Part shown: in pieces, positions 13,301 through 24,173 of the stretch
How the letters are laid out: each line of letters starts with the position of its first letter
Position numbering within the stretch: position 1 is the first letter of the stretch
NCBI RefSeq assembly: GCF_021130785.1
Contig: NW_025778915.1
Coordinates: 58,667-122,666 of the forward strand
Direction of reading: 5' to 3'
DNA: 64,000 nucleotides
Origin: Homalodisca vitripennis
Lineage: Eukaryota > Arthropoda > Insecta > Hemiptera > Cicadellidae
Notes under the pieces: generated by a model
Database searches by the model: none
What the model saw: only the letters and a program-made list of their open reading frames with translations
What the model was told of the DNA's origin: nothing
Program-made: the position numbers and the translations under genes

Positions 13301-13426
13301 AAATGCCGTGGCGGAGTAGCGACACGCTCCCAGACAGAGGCTTGGCGGTCGGACCGCAACTACTCATACAGATATCGGTTGGCGGTCGACGCGCCAAGTG
13401 TGGCTTGCGGCCTGGCGGTAAAAGGG
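9370..13426 (+). mobile_element. piggyBac-like transposon inserted at TTAA in the polymerase gene
   Basis: The right end is clear: GGCGGTAAAAGGG followed by TTAA at 13427-13430, where the uninterrupted copy 2 polymerase reads CTCGATTAAACTTTTAATT. TTAA target duplication is the piggyBac hallmark. The left end is probably at about 9370, where TTTAAACCCCCCCTTTTT resembles an inflated TTAACCCTTTTA, the inverse of the right end; this is inferred from poor sequence. The 12530-13200 part is AT-rich and featureless. The sub-terminal part (about 13310-13426) is GC-rich. Confidence 0.75.
10500..12525 (+). pseudogene. piggyBac transposase (DDE_Tnp_1_7), badly frameshifted
   Basis: Translated fragments in shifting frames follow the order of piggyBac transposases: an acidic N terminus (NPDLPEY, near 10548), VTVAEMKAF (11185-11211), KLMSRKQV (near 11310), FFHITD, QPLIDHGANMI (near 11430), and DAITHYCVCI (11659-11688), the segment normally following the WGIK-type block. 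A Lys/Arg- and Cys-containing tail lies near 12430-12520. No single frame exceeds about 105 codons. Many breaks are single-base, so part of the damage may be sequencing error continuing from the adjacent bad stretch. Confidence 0.7.
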
Positions 13427-13929
13427 TTAAACTTTTAATTTCTGGCCTCATAATTGATAGATATTTGTAAATTGACATGGAATTATCGTTTAATTTGTTT
13501 AAAATGTATTGCTTGAAAAGACCGTGTATTGAGGATAAAACTTCAACATCTATGATATTTTCAGGTTTTTCGTTAAGAGTTTTGTCAATTTCTTCGATTA
13601 TTTCAGACTTAGTTTTATCGTTTGTTTCAATGGACAATTTTTCAGCGATTGATTGAATTTTTTCATCATTAAATAGATTGGAGATCTTTTTTATCTTCCT
13701 TAAAGTCTTTCTTTAATTCACGCAATTTTTCTATATTATTCATGTTTTCGTGATCGGCAATTTGATTTTCTCTAGCCCCCTGTCTTAAATAATTTAGTTC
13801 ATTATTGTAAATTTGCTTTTTTTTCATGACTTTTAGAATTATAATGGCGATCATAGTTTTTTTTCTTAAAATTTCTATTTTGCAGAACGGACATGATATT
13901 TTATCGCGCTCCATTTTATATAGAAAAAT

Positions 13930-14568
13930 TTATTTATCTAAATGGTGATTGTAAACCAACGATTGTGCCTCTCACGGCGTGATATCACTAACGGATATGA
14001 CGCGGGCGAAGCGATTATCGTGATGGTCGGTCTGTAGTGGCACACCTCGTGCATAGCGCATTCTTTCGGAACTAAAATGTCGGTAATGCAGATTGCTATA
14101 AAGAAATAAAAATTGTGTTTCCGTTAACTATTATAACATTTTTCTTTTTTTAAATGTAAGATAATTTTACCTATTTTAAATATGCGTACATTTTGTTACT
14201 TGTAATTTTCAAATTATATTTTAAATTAATTTGTTAAATTTTTACTTCTCGATTTGGATGTTGTAGTTTTCTTGCTCAGTATATATGTCCGCGAATTCGG
14301 TTTGGTCGGTTAGGAAGGTTTACTTCTGAACTGTTTCAATGCGAGTGGCCATAGCGGAGAAACACCAAGTTCAGAAGTATTCAGATCGTATTCCGGAACC
14401 ATTTCTCTATCCGTATCTGCGCTCTTCTCTCTCTCTAGCCTGAATATAGATCCTAGCCTATAAACGGCAGAAGTGATCGTGTCATAGGCATAAAAAGAGA
14501 GGGAGAGAGAAAGAGACAGAGGGAGGAGAAAAGGTCGACCAAGAAATGGTTTTGCACTTTTTGACTTT
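13930..14568. other. Conserved noncoding segment between polymerase and terminal repeat, copy 1
   Basis: No credible gene. It matches the reverse complement of 34503-35160 in copy 2 throughout. It contains a CT/GA-rich tract (14405-14530) and the inverted pair ACTTCTGAAC (about 14321) and GTTCAGAAGT (about 14370). Conservation between two copies whose genes have decayed makes a cis-acting role (origin, promoter or RNA) possible. Confidence 0.6.
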
Positions 14569-14586
14569 GAATTTTTTTCTATTTAA

Positions 14587-14895
14587 ATGGAGTTCTTGAA
14601 AGAGTTAAATGATATTGTGTGAATGCAAGTTTAAAGAGTATAAGAAGTTGAATGAATTAGAAGAAAAAAAGAAGTACAAAATCATGAATTTGGAGAAAAT
14701 GAAAGATAAATTTCGGGTTTACAATAATTGCCGAGTTGGAAGATTGTAAAGTACACTTACCCGAACAGATTTTTGACTGTTTTGGATGAGAAAAAGATTA
14801 AAGAATTAAACAAAAATGAAAAATTACACTTGGTTGTTACGGGAAAGAAGACTATTAAAGATAAAGAAATTATAACAATTAACTTTGTAGAATAA
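14587..14895 (+). pseudogene. Small terminal-repeat protein (coiled N terminus, beta-rich C terminus), frameshifted
   Basis: Starts after TTCTATTTAAATGG. Homologous to the intact 101-residue protein at 34181-34486. Extra bases near 14615, 14715 and 14765 break the frame. See the copy 2 entry. Confidence 0.7.
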
Positions 14896-14930
14896 AGTCT
14901 TAACTCTAAAACTTGCAGTCCCTCCCCACG

Positions 14931-15465
14931 TCATAGTACTGTTTTGATAAACCATAGTTGGTGTCTTTCTTCATAGGAATCACATGGAATATTATCTACA
15001 GTAATACGTTTTGTTTCACACAAAATGTGGCTATATTCTATAAGAAAAATTCTATAATGCTCTTTAATGAATTGTGTTGATAAAATCTTGATACTCACAA
15101 AAATTCCTAAAAATTCATCAATTAAGTCTTGATTATCTTGAAAGGACGTATAATATGGGAAAATGTCATAAAAAAAAACGATGAAAACTCTCTGTTTGTT
15201 TATTTTTTACTTTCTTTTCAATATCTTTCGTAATTATATTAAATATGTAATCCCTTACTTTTTTAGTTTTTTGCCGATAGTAAAACACTCCATTAGACGA
15301 TTTTTTTCTGCAAAAGACTTTACAAGTTCTTTGAATTCTGTATCATTTAAGGAAAGTATCGAAGACGGTATCAACTGTTGTTTGAAAATAAACCGGCAAT
15401 TCACTGAATTCATCTTTGTTGCACTGTTTTAATGCTAGAAATTGTAGAGACTTTGGTGAGTTCAT
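14931..15465 (-). pseudogene. Terminal-repeat gene A, frameshifted
   Basis: Faces the preceding gene tail to tail. Homologous to 33614-34145. The start codon at 15465 follows CTACTAAATAAACAAC. Insertions near 15175, 15225, 15365 and 15390 disrupt it. Function unknown; see the copy 2 entry. Confidence 0.65.
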
Positions 15466-15912
15466 GTTGTTTATTTAGTAGAAAAGTTTTTTATTAAAGT
15501 ACAGTATGTTTTTAGTAAAAATGTTTTAAATTGATTAAATTTTATTAAGATTTTCGAAGATTTTTCCTTTATTCGTAGCAGATTTTTGACAACATTTTTA
15601 CAAAGCACAGCTTAAGAAAGTAGAAGCAAACAGCTGTAGATTTGGTTAATGTTTCATTCCACAGAGTAGATAGTAATGTACCGATCGCTTTTGGAGACGA
15701 ACGACTGTAGATTCGGTTAATTTTTCATTCCACAGAGTAGATAGTAATGTACCGATCCGCTTTTGGAGACGAACGACTGTAGATTCGGTTAATTTTTCAT
15801 TGAGATTTGCTGTGTTATTTCTCAGCTTCCTTTATGGTACTTTGAACAGTATTTTACATTTGCTTTTCGGTTGGCTCCGAAAGTGCGCCAGGAACCCATA
15901 TTATTATCTACT

Positions 15913-15919
15913 TATATAT

Positions 15920-15976
<57 letters not shown>
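15913..15976. repeat. (TA)n microsatellite at the element end
   Basis: About 64 bp of near-pure TA directly abutting the terminus of copy 1. Confidence 0.95.
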
Positions 15977-15980
<4 letters not shown>

Positions 15981-16520
15981 CACGCTGAGTTTGAAGATGG
16001 TGTATGTCACTCCATGGAATTTGGCTGGGCATTAGTGAATTCTTTTACATTGATTCTTACGGGTAATTAAGATGGCAACGAAGAATATAGCAGAGTAATT
16101 AAATGGGTAAACAAACACAATACTTATGTTTGTAATACTCATGTTGATATTTACAAGTTTGTAATAAGACATTCAAACATGTACAAAATTAAAAATATAA
16201 CTTAAATACACCAACAAATACAAAATTATTTCATAGTGGTATGGTATGTAGACTTTTGTTATTTTAAAACATTTTATGAATCCCCATTTAATGAATATAA
16301 TGTGAATGTATCATGTGGCAAAATATGCAAGCACTAAATTAACATGAAATTTTCATTCTTTTCTTTTCTTATTGTCAGTTTTTATGTCAGCTTTTTTTGT
16401 ATCTTTCATTGTCTGTCTAACTGTCCGCAGGAAATCTCTAGAATTAATTTAACATCAAATCTCAGTTCAGTCCCTTACGAAACATTGTATGGCGTACTTC
16501 TACCTTGTACATTGAAAAGT
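15977..16520 (+). repeat. Dispersed host repeat, diverged copy 1
   Basis: Two blocks match sequence near 32 kb. GATGGTGTATGTCACTCC (15998-16015) recurs at about 31957. A pyrimidine-rich tract (TTGTCTGTCTAACTGTCCGC) followed by TATGGCGTACTTCTACC (16396-16505) recurs near 32430-32550 and, more weakly, near 31150-31240. The order of blocks is kept. An open frame at 16344-16631 lies across it, but I see no domain. Confidence 0.55.
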
Positions 16521-16631
16521 ATTCCAAAAATGGAGACTTCACCACAAAAAAGTTTTAAAATTATTATAATAATTGCTGTAACAGTACAATCTATATTTTT
16601 TATACAAATGAAACAACACATGTTGAGGTAA

Positions 16632-19600
16632 GGGTAAGAGTAATAAATATGAATATGATGAACCAGATAGGAAACTGTTATTGAATATTTACTTTATTTA
16701 CATTTATATAAAGGGTTTGTTACTGATTCGATATTTTTCAATGCAATACAAAAGATAACGTCTTACAAATTGAATATTCCGATAATTTATTTTTAATGAT
16801 AATCAATAATTAATATTTAGGAAATCCAGTATACCTAACGTTTTAAAATGTGAAACTCATATCAAACACAAAAATTATTACCTTTTTATTTACGTGAAAA
16901 ACAAAAAAAACAACCTTAGGAGATTTTCAACCGTAACGTGATAAACTTGATGTTTTGTAGTCCGGGTTTTTAAGCGAGAAACTCGTGATTGACCTAGCTA
17001 TCTTAAATCAAATCGATTATATGCCGTTGACTGGTTGAATGAAATACGTAAAGCAATTCGTACGAATCGAATATTTGAACTAAATTCTACTCCTAATATT
17101 CGAAAATAAACCTATTTATATAGAAATCTAGAATGCGCATTGAAATTGAACTCAAAATATGCCTAAGCGAATTAGGGTATGGAACAGATAACGAAAAAAT
17201 AGAAATTTAGTTTAGTATCTTTACTGGACACGTATTATAAATATAATAGCTAATTTTGATTCATTAGTATATTATACTGTATAAAATAATAACTTTTTCT
17301 AATAACTTATTTTTAAGCACTAGTATATGCCGTATGAAATTAATAAACTTTTATTAATTATAGTTGAATGTGTAACTATTTTATCAATATTTTGCATATA
17401 AGTATATTTATTTTTAAAAATGTACCCTGTATTTCTGTTACGAACGCTTTACAACCCAAAAGAATTAATGTAAAGCTGCAGGTATAATGTTTTACTAGTC
17501 TTACTAACTATTGCAAGTCAAATAAACTTAGCAAGAAAGTGGAACATATACTGTGACAATAGCTCTAACGCTTTTTCTTCCTAGCTGAATGTAAGTTATA
17601 CAAACCAAGCAACTGAGTAGGAAATGTTCTGTAAAAATAACACATAATTTGCATAAATTTTTACAGCAATCTTATTTTATCAAACCACAGTGTTTTTATT
17701 ATTTTTCTTTAATATAAAATTTTTTGTATATTTTTATTAGTAAACAAATTTCTTACGATATACATATTGCTAAATCTCTGGTAAATGTAATATTATCAGA
17801 AGAATTATGTATGTAAACGGGTGCGTGCAGAGGAGAACAGTCAACAGACTCTAACAGATTAATATAATCAATCTCAATTATAGATAACAGTAATTACCAG
17901 TATCACTGTCCAATAAATTCCCGGTCATACCGAATACGAACCTTCCTGTTTTCCCTTTTAATTGTTAATTTAAAGAGCTTACAATCAATAACGAGTTCGG
18001 TTTAGCGGTCCCTTAAAAATCTATCCGTAAAAAATTATTTTACAATGAATAACAGTTTTTAAATTTAATACTATTAAAACCGTTAGCTATTCAGATGGTA
18101 TGTATTAGGTTTCATATGTTATTAAATCACATCAAATCTTTATCTCTACAGAAGCATTAACTTACTAAAGTATATACTGCGATATGCTGATTTCGAGGTT
18201 TTTCAAACGATATTTGTTCCAATAAGCGTATAAATAGCATAACCGCACGCAAACTAACATTTAAGACTAAAAAAAATGCAATTCTGATTATTTTGTAATT
18301 TTTAAAAACCATAGTCATTAAAATGTAATTTTGAATTCATTTTAAAAATATTCCATTTGAGTAGACAAAATGAAGTATTTTTTATACATTTATTTAACAT
18401 TGAACTTAGAAAAGTGGTCATGTCCATATTTTCAAATGAATCTTCATCAATAAAAAACCATAAACCCTTAGCTGAAATAGTAGCTAATGTTAACACTTTC
18501 CACTTATTTGTTATTATATTTTATAAATAATTACACTTTTTGCTGCAAATGCAATATTGTGTATATGTATAAATTAATAAAGATGCTCAAATCTTTAACA
18601 AGATTTTAAGGTGGCTGATGGATACAAGAATATAATTCAATATACAAGTTTACCAAAGATAGAAATTGAAAAGTTTTTATACTCTACAGATATTGCGTAC
18701 TCAAAACTAGACAGAATGCATGATATAAAATACTAATTACTAGTATTTAGTGTGTGTATATTACTGTTTTAATAAAAATAGTAGGTAAATTTTTTAAACA
18801 ATTTATTTTTAACTAAACTTTAAGGTCTCTTTAACGGTAAAATGTTGTATAAGCATGGAATTTAATTGATTAACGTTGTTTTATTAAGACAACAAAAGCT
18901 CAAATTATGCCACTAGAAACAAGATTTCTTCGAATTTAAATTTGTTTCTAAACGAGAATCCGAGGCATAAGCTCCATGCGTTTGGTAATTTAAAATATCA
19001 TTCATCATATTATATTTAGATAACTGTTTACTAAAATAGGTAAGCCTCTTGACTACTTACATTAGAGAGCAATCGAAATAAAATTTTCCTTATTAAATAA
19101 TTGCTGTAATCTTTCAAGACTAATTAATATAAAAGTTTTACAATTATTTGAAACTTTTCAAGGTATTTTAGATTTATTGATTTATTCATGATTGATTCTT
19201 AAAGTAATTTGTATGCATTACAAGTACATTTTCATTTTAAAATTATTACGAATTAGAACTATGAATATAATTACTACACTATAGTTGTTAGTCAGATAAA
19301 ATAATAATTATTAACCAAAACTATTTTAACAACTACTTTTATACAGCTTTTGAAATATCGACTCCAAGTTTTGAGGTCAAGACTCTGTTGTTAATACACT
19401 ATAAAGAGAAAGCAAATCGCCACAATGGAAGTAGTCATTTGACAAGTCAGTGTTTCTATAATTAAATGGATTGGATCAATGTTTTTAGGCGGTTTAATAT
19501 AAATTTAATATAAATTCATTGATAATTTTCATATCTTAAAACACTAGCTAATATGTATTAGAAATATCCTGATGAACTCTTTAAAAAGCGTACGGCTTTA

Positions 19601-20838
19601 CATTTAGAGTAGATAGCAATGTACTGTTATTCTTGGTAGATTACATGTTAAATAGTGGATAAAGCAATTCTTATAATTTCTACAGTGTAAGGAAGTATAA
19701 ATAAGGTAAGGAAGATCAATTTGCACAGTTAGTGGAGCAATGTGGCCCTAACCCACATTTCTCTCACACCATCATTTGTCAAATATCGCACTCTAAGGAT
19801 ACTTGACCTTTCTCTAACTCAGGCAGATCATCCATTGCTGTCCAATCGTAACATTGGTCAGTTACCGTGGTGCAACAACTAACACTCCATTTATCTTCAT
19901 AAGTATCCAAGTGACCAGATATTTTTTTTAACATTAAAACATATTTTAAGTAATTTTGATATTCTTTCTCTCTCCAGATTCAAATTTTAATTTTGGTACA
20001 ACTAACCAAAAGAACTTTTCATCAGATTATTTCTAAATTTGCTGGGATGCAGACATTAGGAACGTTACTAAAATGTAATTATGAGTAACCAATAGTTTGT
20101 AATACATTTCCCAACAATATATAAATTATTAACATTATCAAAGAAAACTATGCGACATGAAGGGTTGCAAGTTTTAAATGTTTAAGTGCATCCTCTTTTT
20201 CATTTGGAAAACACATTGTATTTATTAATGAAACCAAACATATAGACAAAACTCATTACCTCAATCTAAACATTCAACATTATTTTATGTGAGAAACAAT
20301 ATAAATAAACCAATGAAAATTTTCTCTTATATGTATACAACATTTTGATCTAAAACATTTATTTTAACTCATAAAATCATTAAAAAATATATCAAGCAGC
20401 TAAATATTTATTGACTAGGAATAAATGAAGAAGTTATCAAGTACTTATGTATATATGTAACATTTATTAAAATCAATTAAGTCTGTATCACCAAATGTAG
20501 AATGATTAGGTTCATTGCCGCATCTCTATGGCACTTCAGTCAGGGAGGCGCAGCACTAGTATGAAGCCTCACTCAGCAAGCTGATGGATGTATTTACACT
20601 GCATTTTAATCGGAAGTATTCCGTACATTACATGGCCAAACGCGTAATTACTCAATTTACAAAAGGTAATAGATTCCTAGTCGATTGGGCAGTTTGTTAG
20701 ATGAAGAAAAACTATTGAATAATAATTAGTACTCGGTGTTACAAACAATAACATTCTTATACAAATGCGATAAATTATGCAGTCCGTGTAGGACTTTCCA
20801 AGAGGAATACGCCAGGCGTAATATATTGTGATATAGGC
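16632..20838. other. AT-rich stretch, nothing recognised
   Basis: No open frame longer than about 65 codons and no motif, RNA or terminal repeat that I recognise. Low GC throughout. Confidence 0.6.
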
Positions 20839-21600
20839 CATGTGACACCTCGGTATAAACGCCCCAAAATTTCAACAAATAAATTAGTTTAACCTAATAC
20901 TACGAAAATGTCTTATTGTTACTTTAGTGATTATTTTAACCACCTTTATACTGGTAAGACCTCCACAATATGTAACAATGCTGCCGTACACACCAAGTGC
21001 CATCCGGATTAATATAGGAAAATATAGGCGTTAGGCCACTTCAGAAGAAAGGGACAGGAGTTCTGCTACAGCCTGTATATGCAATTAAATTGAAGCCCGC
21101 GGTGATGCGACAACACCGGTGTTTGTCGCAGCCACATGTGCGGAATGCGCTGAAATCAGGAATAGTTGTGTTTGTACGCAAGCCTTGAGCAGTCTAAAAG
21201 CACCATGTACTTTATTAATTACTAAACGAATCGCCCTAGGTGGCAGCACCTCTCAGAGTACCATCCTAAGACAAAACGCGCTCTGATTGGTTTGGAGCTT
21301 TGGCAGCGGGAGGATCGGGCGATGTTGAGGGCATGCTCGGGGAGTCGGCTAACTTGTGCGGAACGCGACAGACGTTAACTTAGGCCCTCCCTCTCTCCCT
21401 CTCTTCTCTCTCTCTCTCTCTCTCTCTCTCCCTCTCCCCTATTTTAACTTTTCGGAACCTAAATTCTAAATTCTTAATTATGCATTACTCTAACCTAATT
21501 CTTTTACTAGTCTAATCCACAGAGTGTGCTAATTTTAATAAACTCATATATTAGTTCGACTCCGTTGTTTTATTTTTGAAAAGTTTTTTATACAACCTTC
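20839..21600 (+). other. GC-rich island, possible solo LTR or promoter
   Basis: Much richer in GC and CpG than its surroundings. It begins with TGTGACACC and contains a CCAAT-type element (CTGATTGG, 21277-21284), a CT microsatellite (21390-21440), and AATAAACTC (about 21537) followed by a T/G-rich tract, the layout expected of an LTR 3' part. I found no target-site duplication or matching inverted termini, so a host promoter is equally possible. Confidence 0.25.
21390..21440. repeat. (CT)n microsatellite
   Basis: Runs of CT and CCCT repeats inside the GC-rich island. Confidence 0.9.
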
Positions 21601-22433
21601 CTCGCCACGAACCCAAGAGAAGATTCTTTCGCCTCCCACTGGGGCAAACGAAGGCAACCTACCACAGCCAGGACATTTATGGTTAGTAATGTGAAGTCTA
21701 CTATCGGAACGTGAGCATGTAAAGTATACCAGTAGAGAAAAGACTAAAAAGTAGTATATAACCCTTATGAACTATAACGGAAAATAACCATCCATTGATT
21801 CAATATTTTTGCTATCAATTCGTTTTGCATTTATAGTATAACCTTCCATGTTTGATGGTCAAACTGGTAAGAGAAATGGACACGTTTTAGACACGTGTTA
21901 TAGAAATCGTGCTGTTGTAAGCGCCTCATAACGGAATTTCTGTAGTATTTAGATTTGCTTTCTCCCAAAAACCATCAAATGAAAATAATAATAATAAAAA
22001 TAATACATATACACGGAGTGTTTAGAAATTTTAAGAGGCTGAGAGTACTCATAATTTCAAACAAAAACATTTTATCTAAACATAAGTCTAAGAAAGTGTC
22101 GTTTATTCCATAATGGATACCTTCTTACTGGCAGATGTTTGAGCTTTCGACTTTTCGGATGAAGTAGCGTGGAGATGTATTTAGGGTTTCGGGTACAATG
22201 GGATACTCTTACTTGACGCGTAAAAGCACTGTTCAGAGAATGCAATATAAGCTAGTGAGCTGATCCAGTGACCATTAGTGGAGTCATCGTTCGGTCCCGT
22301 CTGTCTACCGTTTAAGGAGCGTTCCTTAACGGTAAATTCTAAATTGTAGCCAGTCGTACCATCAAAGCAGTTATGGAGACGTCCGGTCGTGGTTACTCGC
22401 AGTCTCGCAACTTTGTTCTCTCTCTTTGACAGA

Positions 22434-22590
22434 GCAGTCCCATTCTTGGGTCTCGATGCCCTCTTTGTAGTACTTGCTGGTAGAGTAGTGCCATTCTGAA
22501 TCTCGATGGCCTATTTCTCATAATCGTTTGTAGTGTAAGTGTCTCCCCCGGGTCCCAATGCCTTTTTAAGAAACCAGACGGTTGTCGATG
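22434..22590. repeat. Degenerate tandem repeat, about 52 bp, three units
   Basis: Units starting near 22434, 22488 and 22540 share a GTCCCATTCTGGGTCTCGATGCC-like core, each followed by a T-rich stretch. The minus-strand frame 22393-22647 reflects this repeat and has no recognisable domain. Confidence 0.45.
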
Positions 22591-22813
22591 TAGTGCCGCG
22601 CTGAAATTACTCGGTGTAAGAGAGATAAATACTTCGTTTCTAAACATGTGTACTACCTTGATGCCAGCATCAAAATAAAGATGTTACAAGTGAACAACGT
22701 TCCATAGATCCCACCGCATACCTGGAAGCCCTGGATTGAGCTGAGGTCCTCCCTCTGATGAAGCGAGGCAAGTTTGCTTCTATCCTTATTAAGTGCACCC
22801 TTTCATCTCATTG

Positions 22814-23246
22814 TACAGGATGTTCATTTGAAAATTTAAAACTCGTATTAAAAGGTTTACAGCCCAAGTATCAAAAATTCTGTAAAACGGGAGTGCACTA
22901 ATTGAGGGGTTTTGTTCAACATTTTAAAAATGGGGGGTGCTTACCCCCATGCCCCCCAGTAACCAAAGTCAAAATTTTGAAATGGCAATTAATAGTGTGT
23001 GACACCTCAAATTGTGACCCCACTAAACATATTCTAAGGGTGTTAAGTCTTGATAATATTTCTACATTTCATGAAGATGTAGCTCGTCCACATTATGCTC
23101 TTCCTGTGGCGACAATGGCTAGGATGCATACTACCACGATCACTGGATCGGTAGAAGAGGATCAATTGACGTGACCGGCAAGGTCTACAGTACTGTAGTC
23201 TTTCAATACGAGTTTTTTACGGTTTCAAATTAACACCCTGTATAAG
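22814..23246. mobile_element. Short inverted-repeat DNA element (MITE-like)
   Basis: Left end TACAGGATGTTCATTTGAAA and, in reverse complement, right end TACAGGGTGTTAATTTGAAA, followed on both sides by an AACTCGTATT-type block, form terminal inverted repeats of about 40 bp. A short frame near 23140-23190 (RWIGRRGSI) resembles the RWIGRGGP-type segment of insect IS630/Tc1-like transposases, so this is probably a deleted derivative of such an element. Confidence 0.6.
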
Positions 23247-24173
23247 CTGCCTTTCCATCTCCAGATTTAATTGTTTAGTTTTATTGCAATTCCTCTCTAG
23301 GATTTTTACGCTTTGATCAACGAGATGGTATAATCTCTTTTCTAATTTTTTATCCTTATTTGTAGTAAAATGTATTATTACATTTTGTTCTCTCCGATTA
23401 AGGATATCATTTTGGCCTCGCTGACCGGATCTCTCTTTGTTTAATTACTCTTTATACGCTCTTACAAGATTCCTTCGAGCCTAGATGTAAGTGTTTCATT
23501 TCATTGCAAATGCTTCTCTAAAGTTACGGAACCCTTTGATCGTCCGAGACTGTATGCCTCTTTGTTTTCATTTTAATATTTATCGTATTTCCTCAAATTA
23601 AACAATTTATCTTCGGGTGAGATTCTATTTTCATGATAATATCAAGCCTATTTTATATCATAATTGAACTGCATACATATTATTCTTGCTCCTATTCTCT
23701 AAGGCCATTCTAAATAAAGGGTTTATCAGTTAAGACTCCCATCGGAGCTTGGCAATAGTTCTGTTGACACAGTTATGTTCCTGAACATCAACTAGCTCCT
23801 CGATTCCGATTAGAAGCTATTTTCAATTCCTTTGTGTTATAAAAAACAAACAAACGAAAAACAAAAGTTAAAAATGAAGGAATAAGCTATGATAAGGAAG
23901 TAATAAAACGGTGTTGTTTAGTCTGTTTACTATTAATTAAACACTGTTACCTTGCCAACCATAATCAGTATTTAAAACGCACTGTTGATGGTGTTTTAAA
24001 CATAAATTTGTTTCTAATGGGTGACATCCATGGTAGGGAAGTCACGTTACACATAGCAGGCACTGAGTGGAATTTAGTGACAAGTATTGACTCAGGATAG
24101 GTAGTAACCTCGGTCTCTATATTGAGGGCTAAACGGTTAACACATTAGTGACTGACAGATCTGAAAATTAGTA
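23247..24173. other. Stretch without recognised features
   Basis: AT-rich and without supported genes. I saw no terminal repeats. Confidence 0.5.

Larger units (their letters stand above)
5876..13914 (-). pseudogene. Protein-primed DNA polymerase B, interrupted by piggyBac
   Basis: The C-terminal two thirds occupy 5876-9065 and the N-terminal zinc finger and coiled region occupy 13431-13914. Visible motifs are DTDSYF (motif C, near 6390), NSVFGKSM (motif B, near 6650), DANNLYG (motif A, near 7105), RDHCHLTGKFRGAAH (zinc cluster, near 8030) and HNMSNYD (Exo II, near 7955). Multiple frameshifts are present. About 325 bp of the gene expected between the two parts are not readable, and probably lie in the homopolymer-inflated stretch 9066-9365. 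The start at 13914 opens a C2H2 finger (CPFC). Confidence 0.85.
1..15912 (-). mobile_element. Polinton/adintovirus-like element, copy 1 (partial)
   Basis: This is an inverted, diverged relative of the complete element at 33249-51387. It matches the reverse complement of that element from about 45725 back to its left end. The window start cuts it inside the pX-like gene, so the protease, fibre-like, major capsid and left-end genes lie outside. The outer end at 15912 reads TTACTATCTACT, the same terminus as both ends of copy 2, and abuts a (TA)n array. All genes are frameshifted or interrupted. A piggyBac element lies in the polymerase gene. Point differences and indels against copy 2 are spread along its length, which suggests independent insertions of related lineages rather than a recent duplication. 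Confidence 0.9.
14569..15912. repeat. Terminal inverted repeat of copy 1
   Basis: Homologous to both terminal repeats of copy 2 and carrying the same two genes. It holds an extra tandem copy of a block of about 75 bp (15640-15790) that includes GAGTAGATAGTAATGTACCG, an internal echo of the outer terminus AGTAGATAGTAAT. The outer end is at 15912. Confidence 0.85.

Noticed and set aside
16344..16631. 95-codon frame with a hydrophobic N terminus as a secreted protein gene
   Set aside because: Lies across the same dispersed repeat; other copies have stops in the corresponding positions.
22393..22647. 84-codon minus-strand frame
   Set aside because: Covers a degenerate tandem repeat; no domain or conserved start context.
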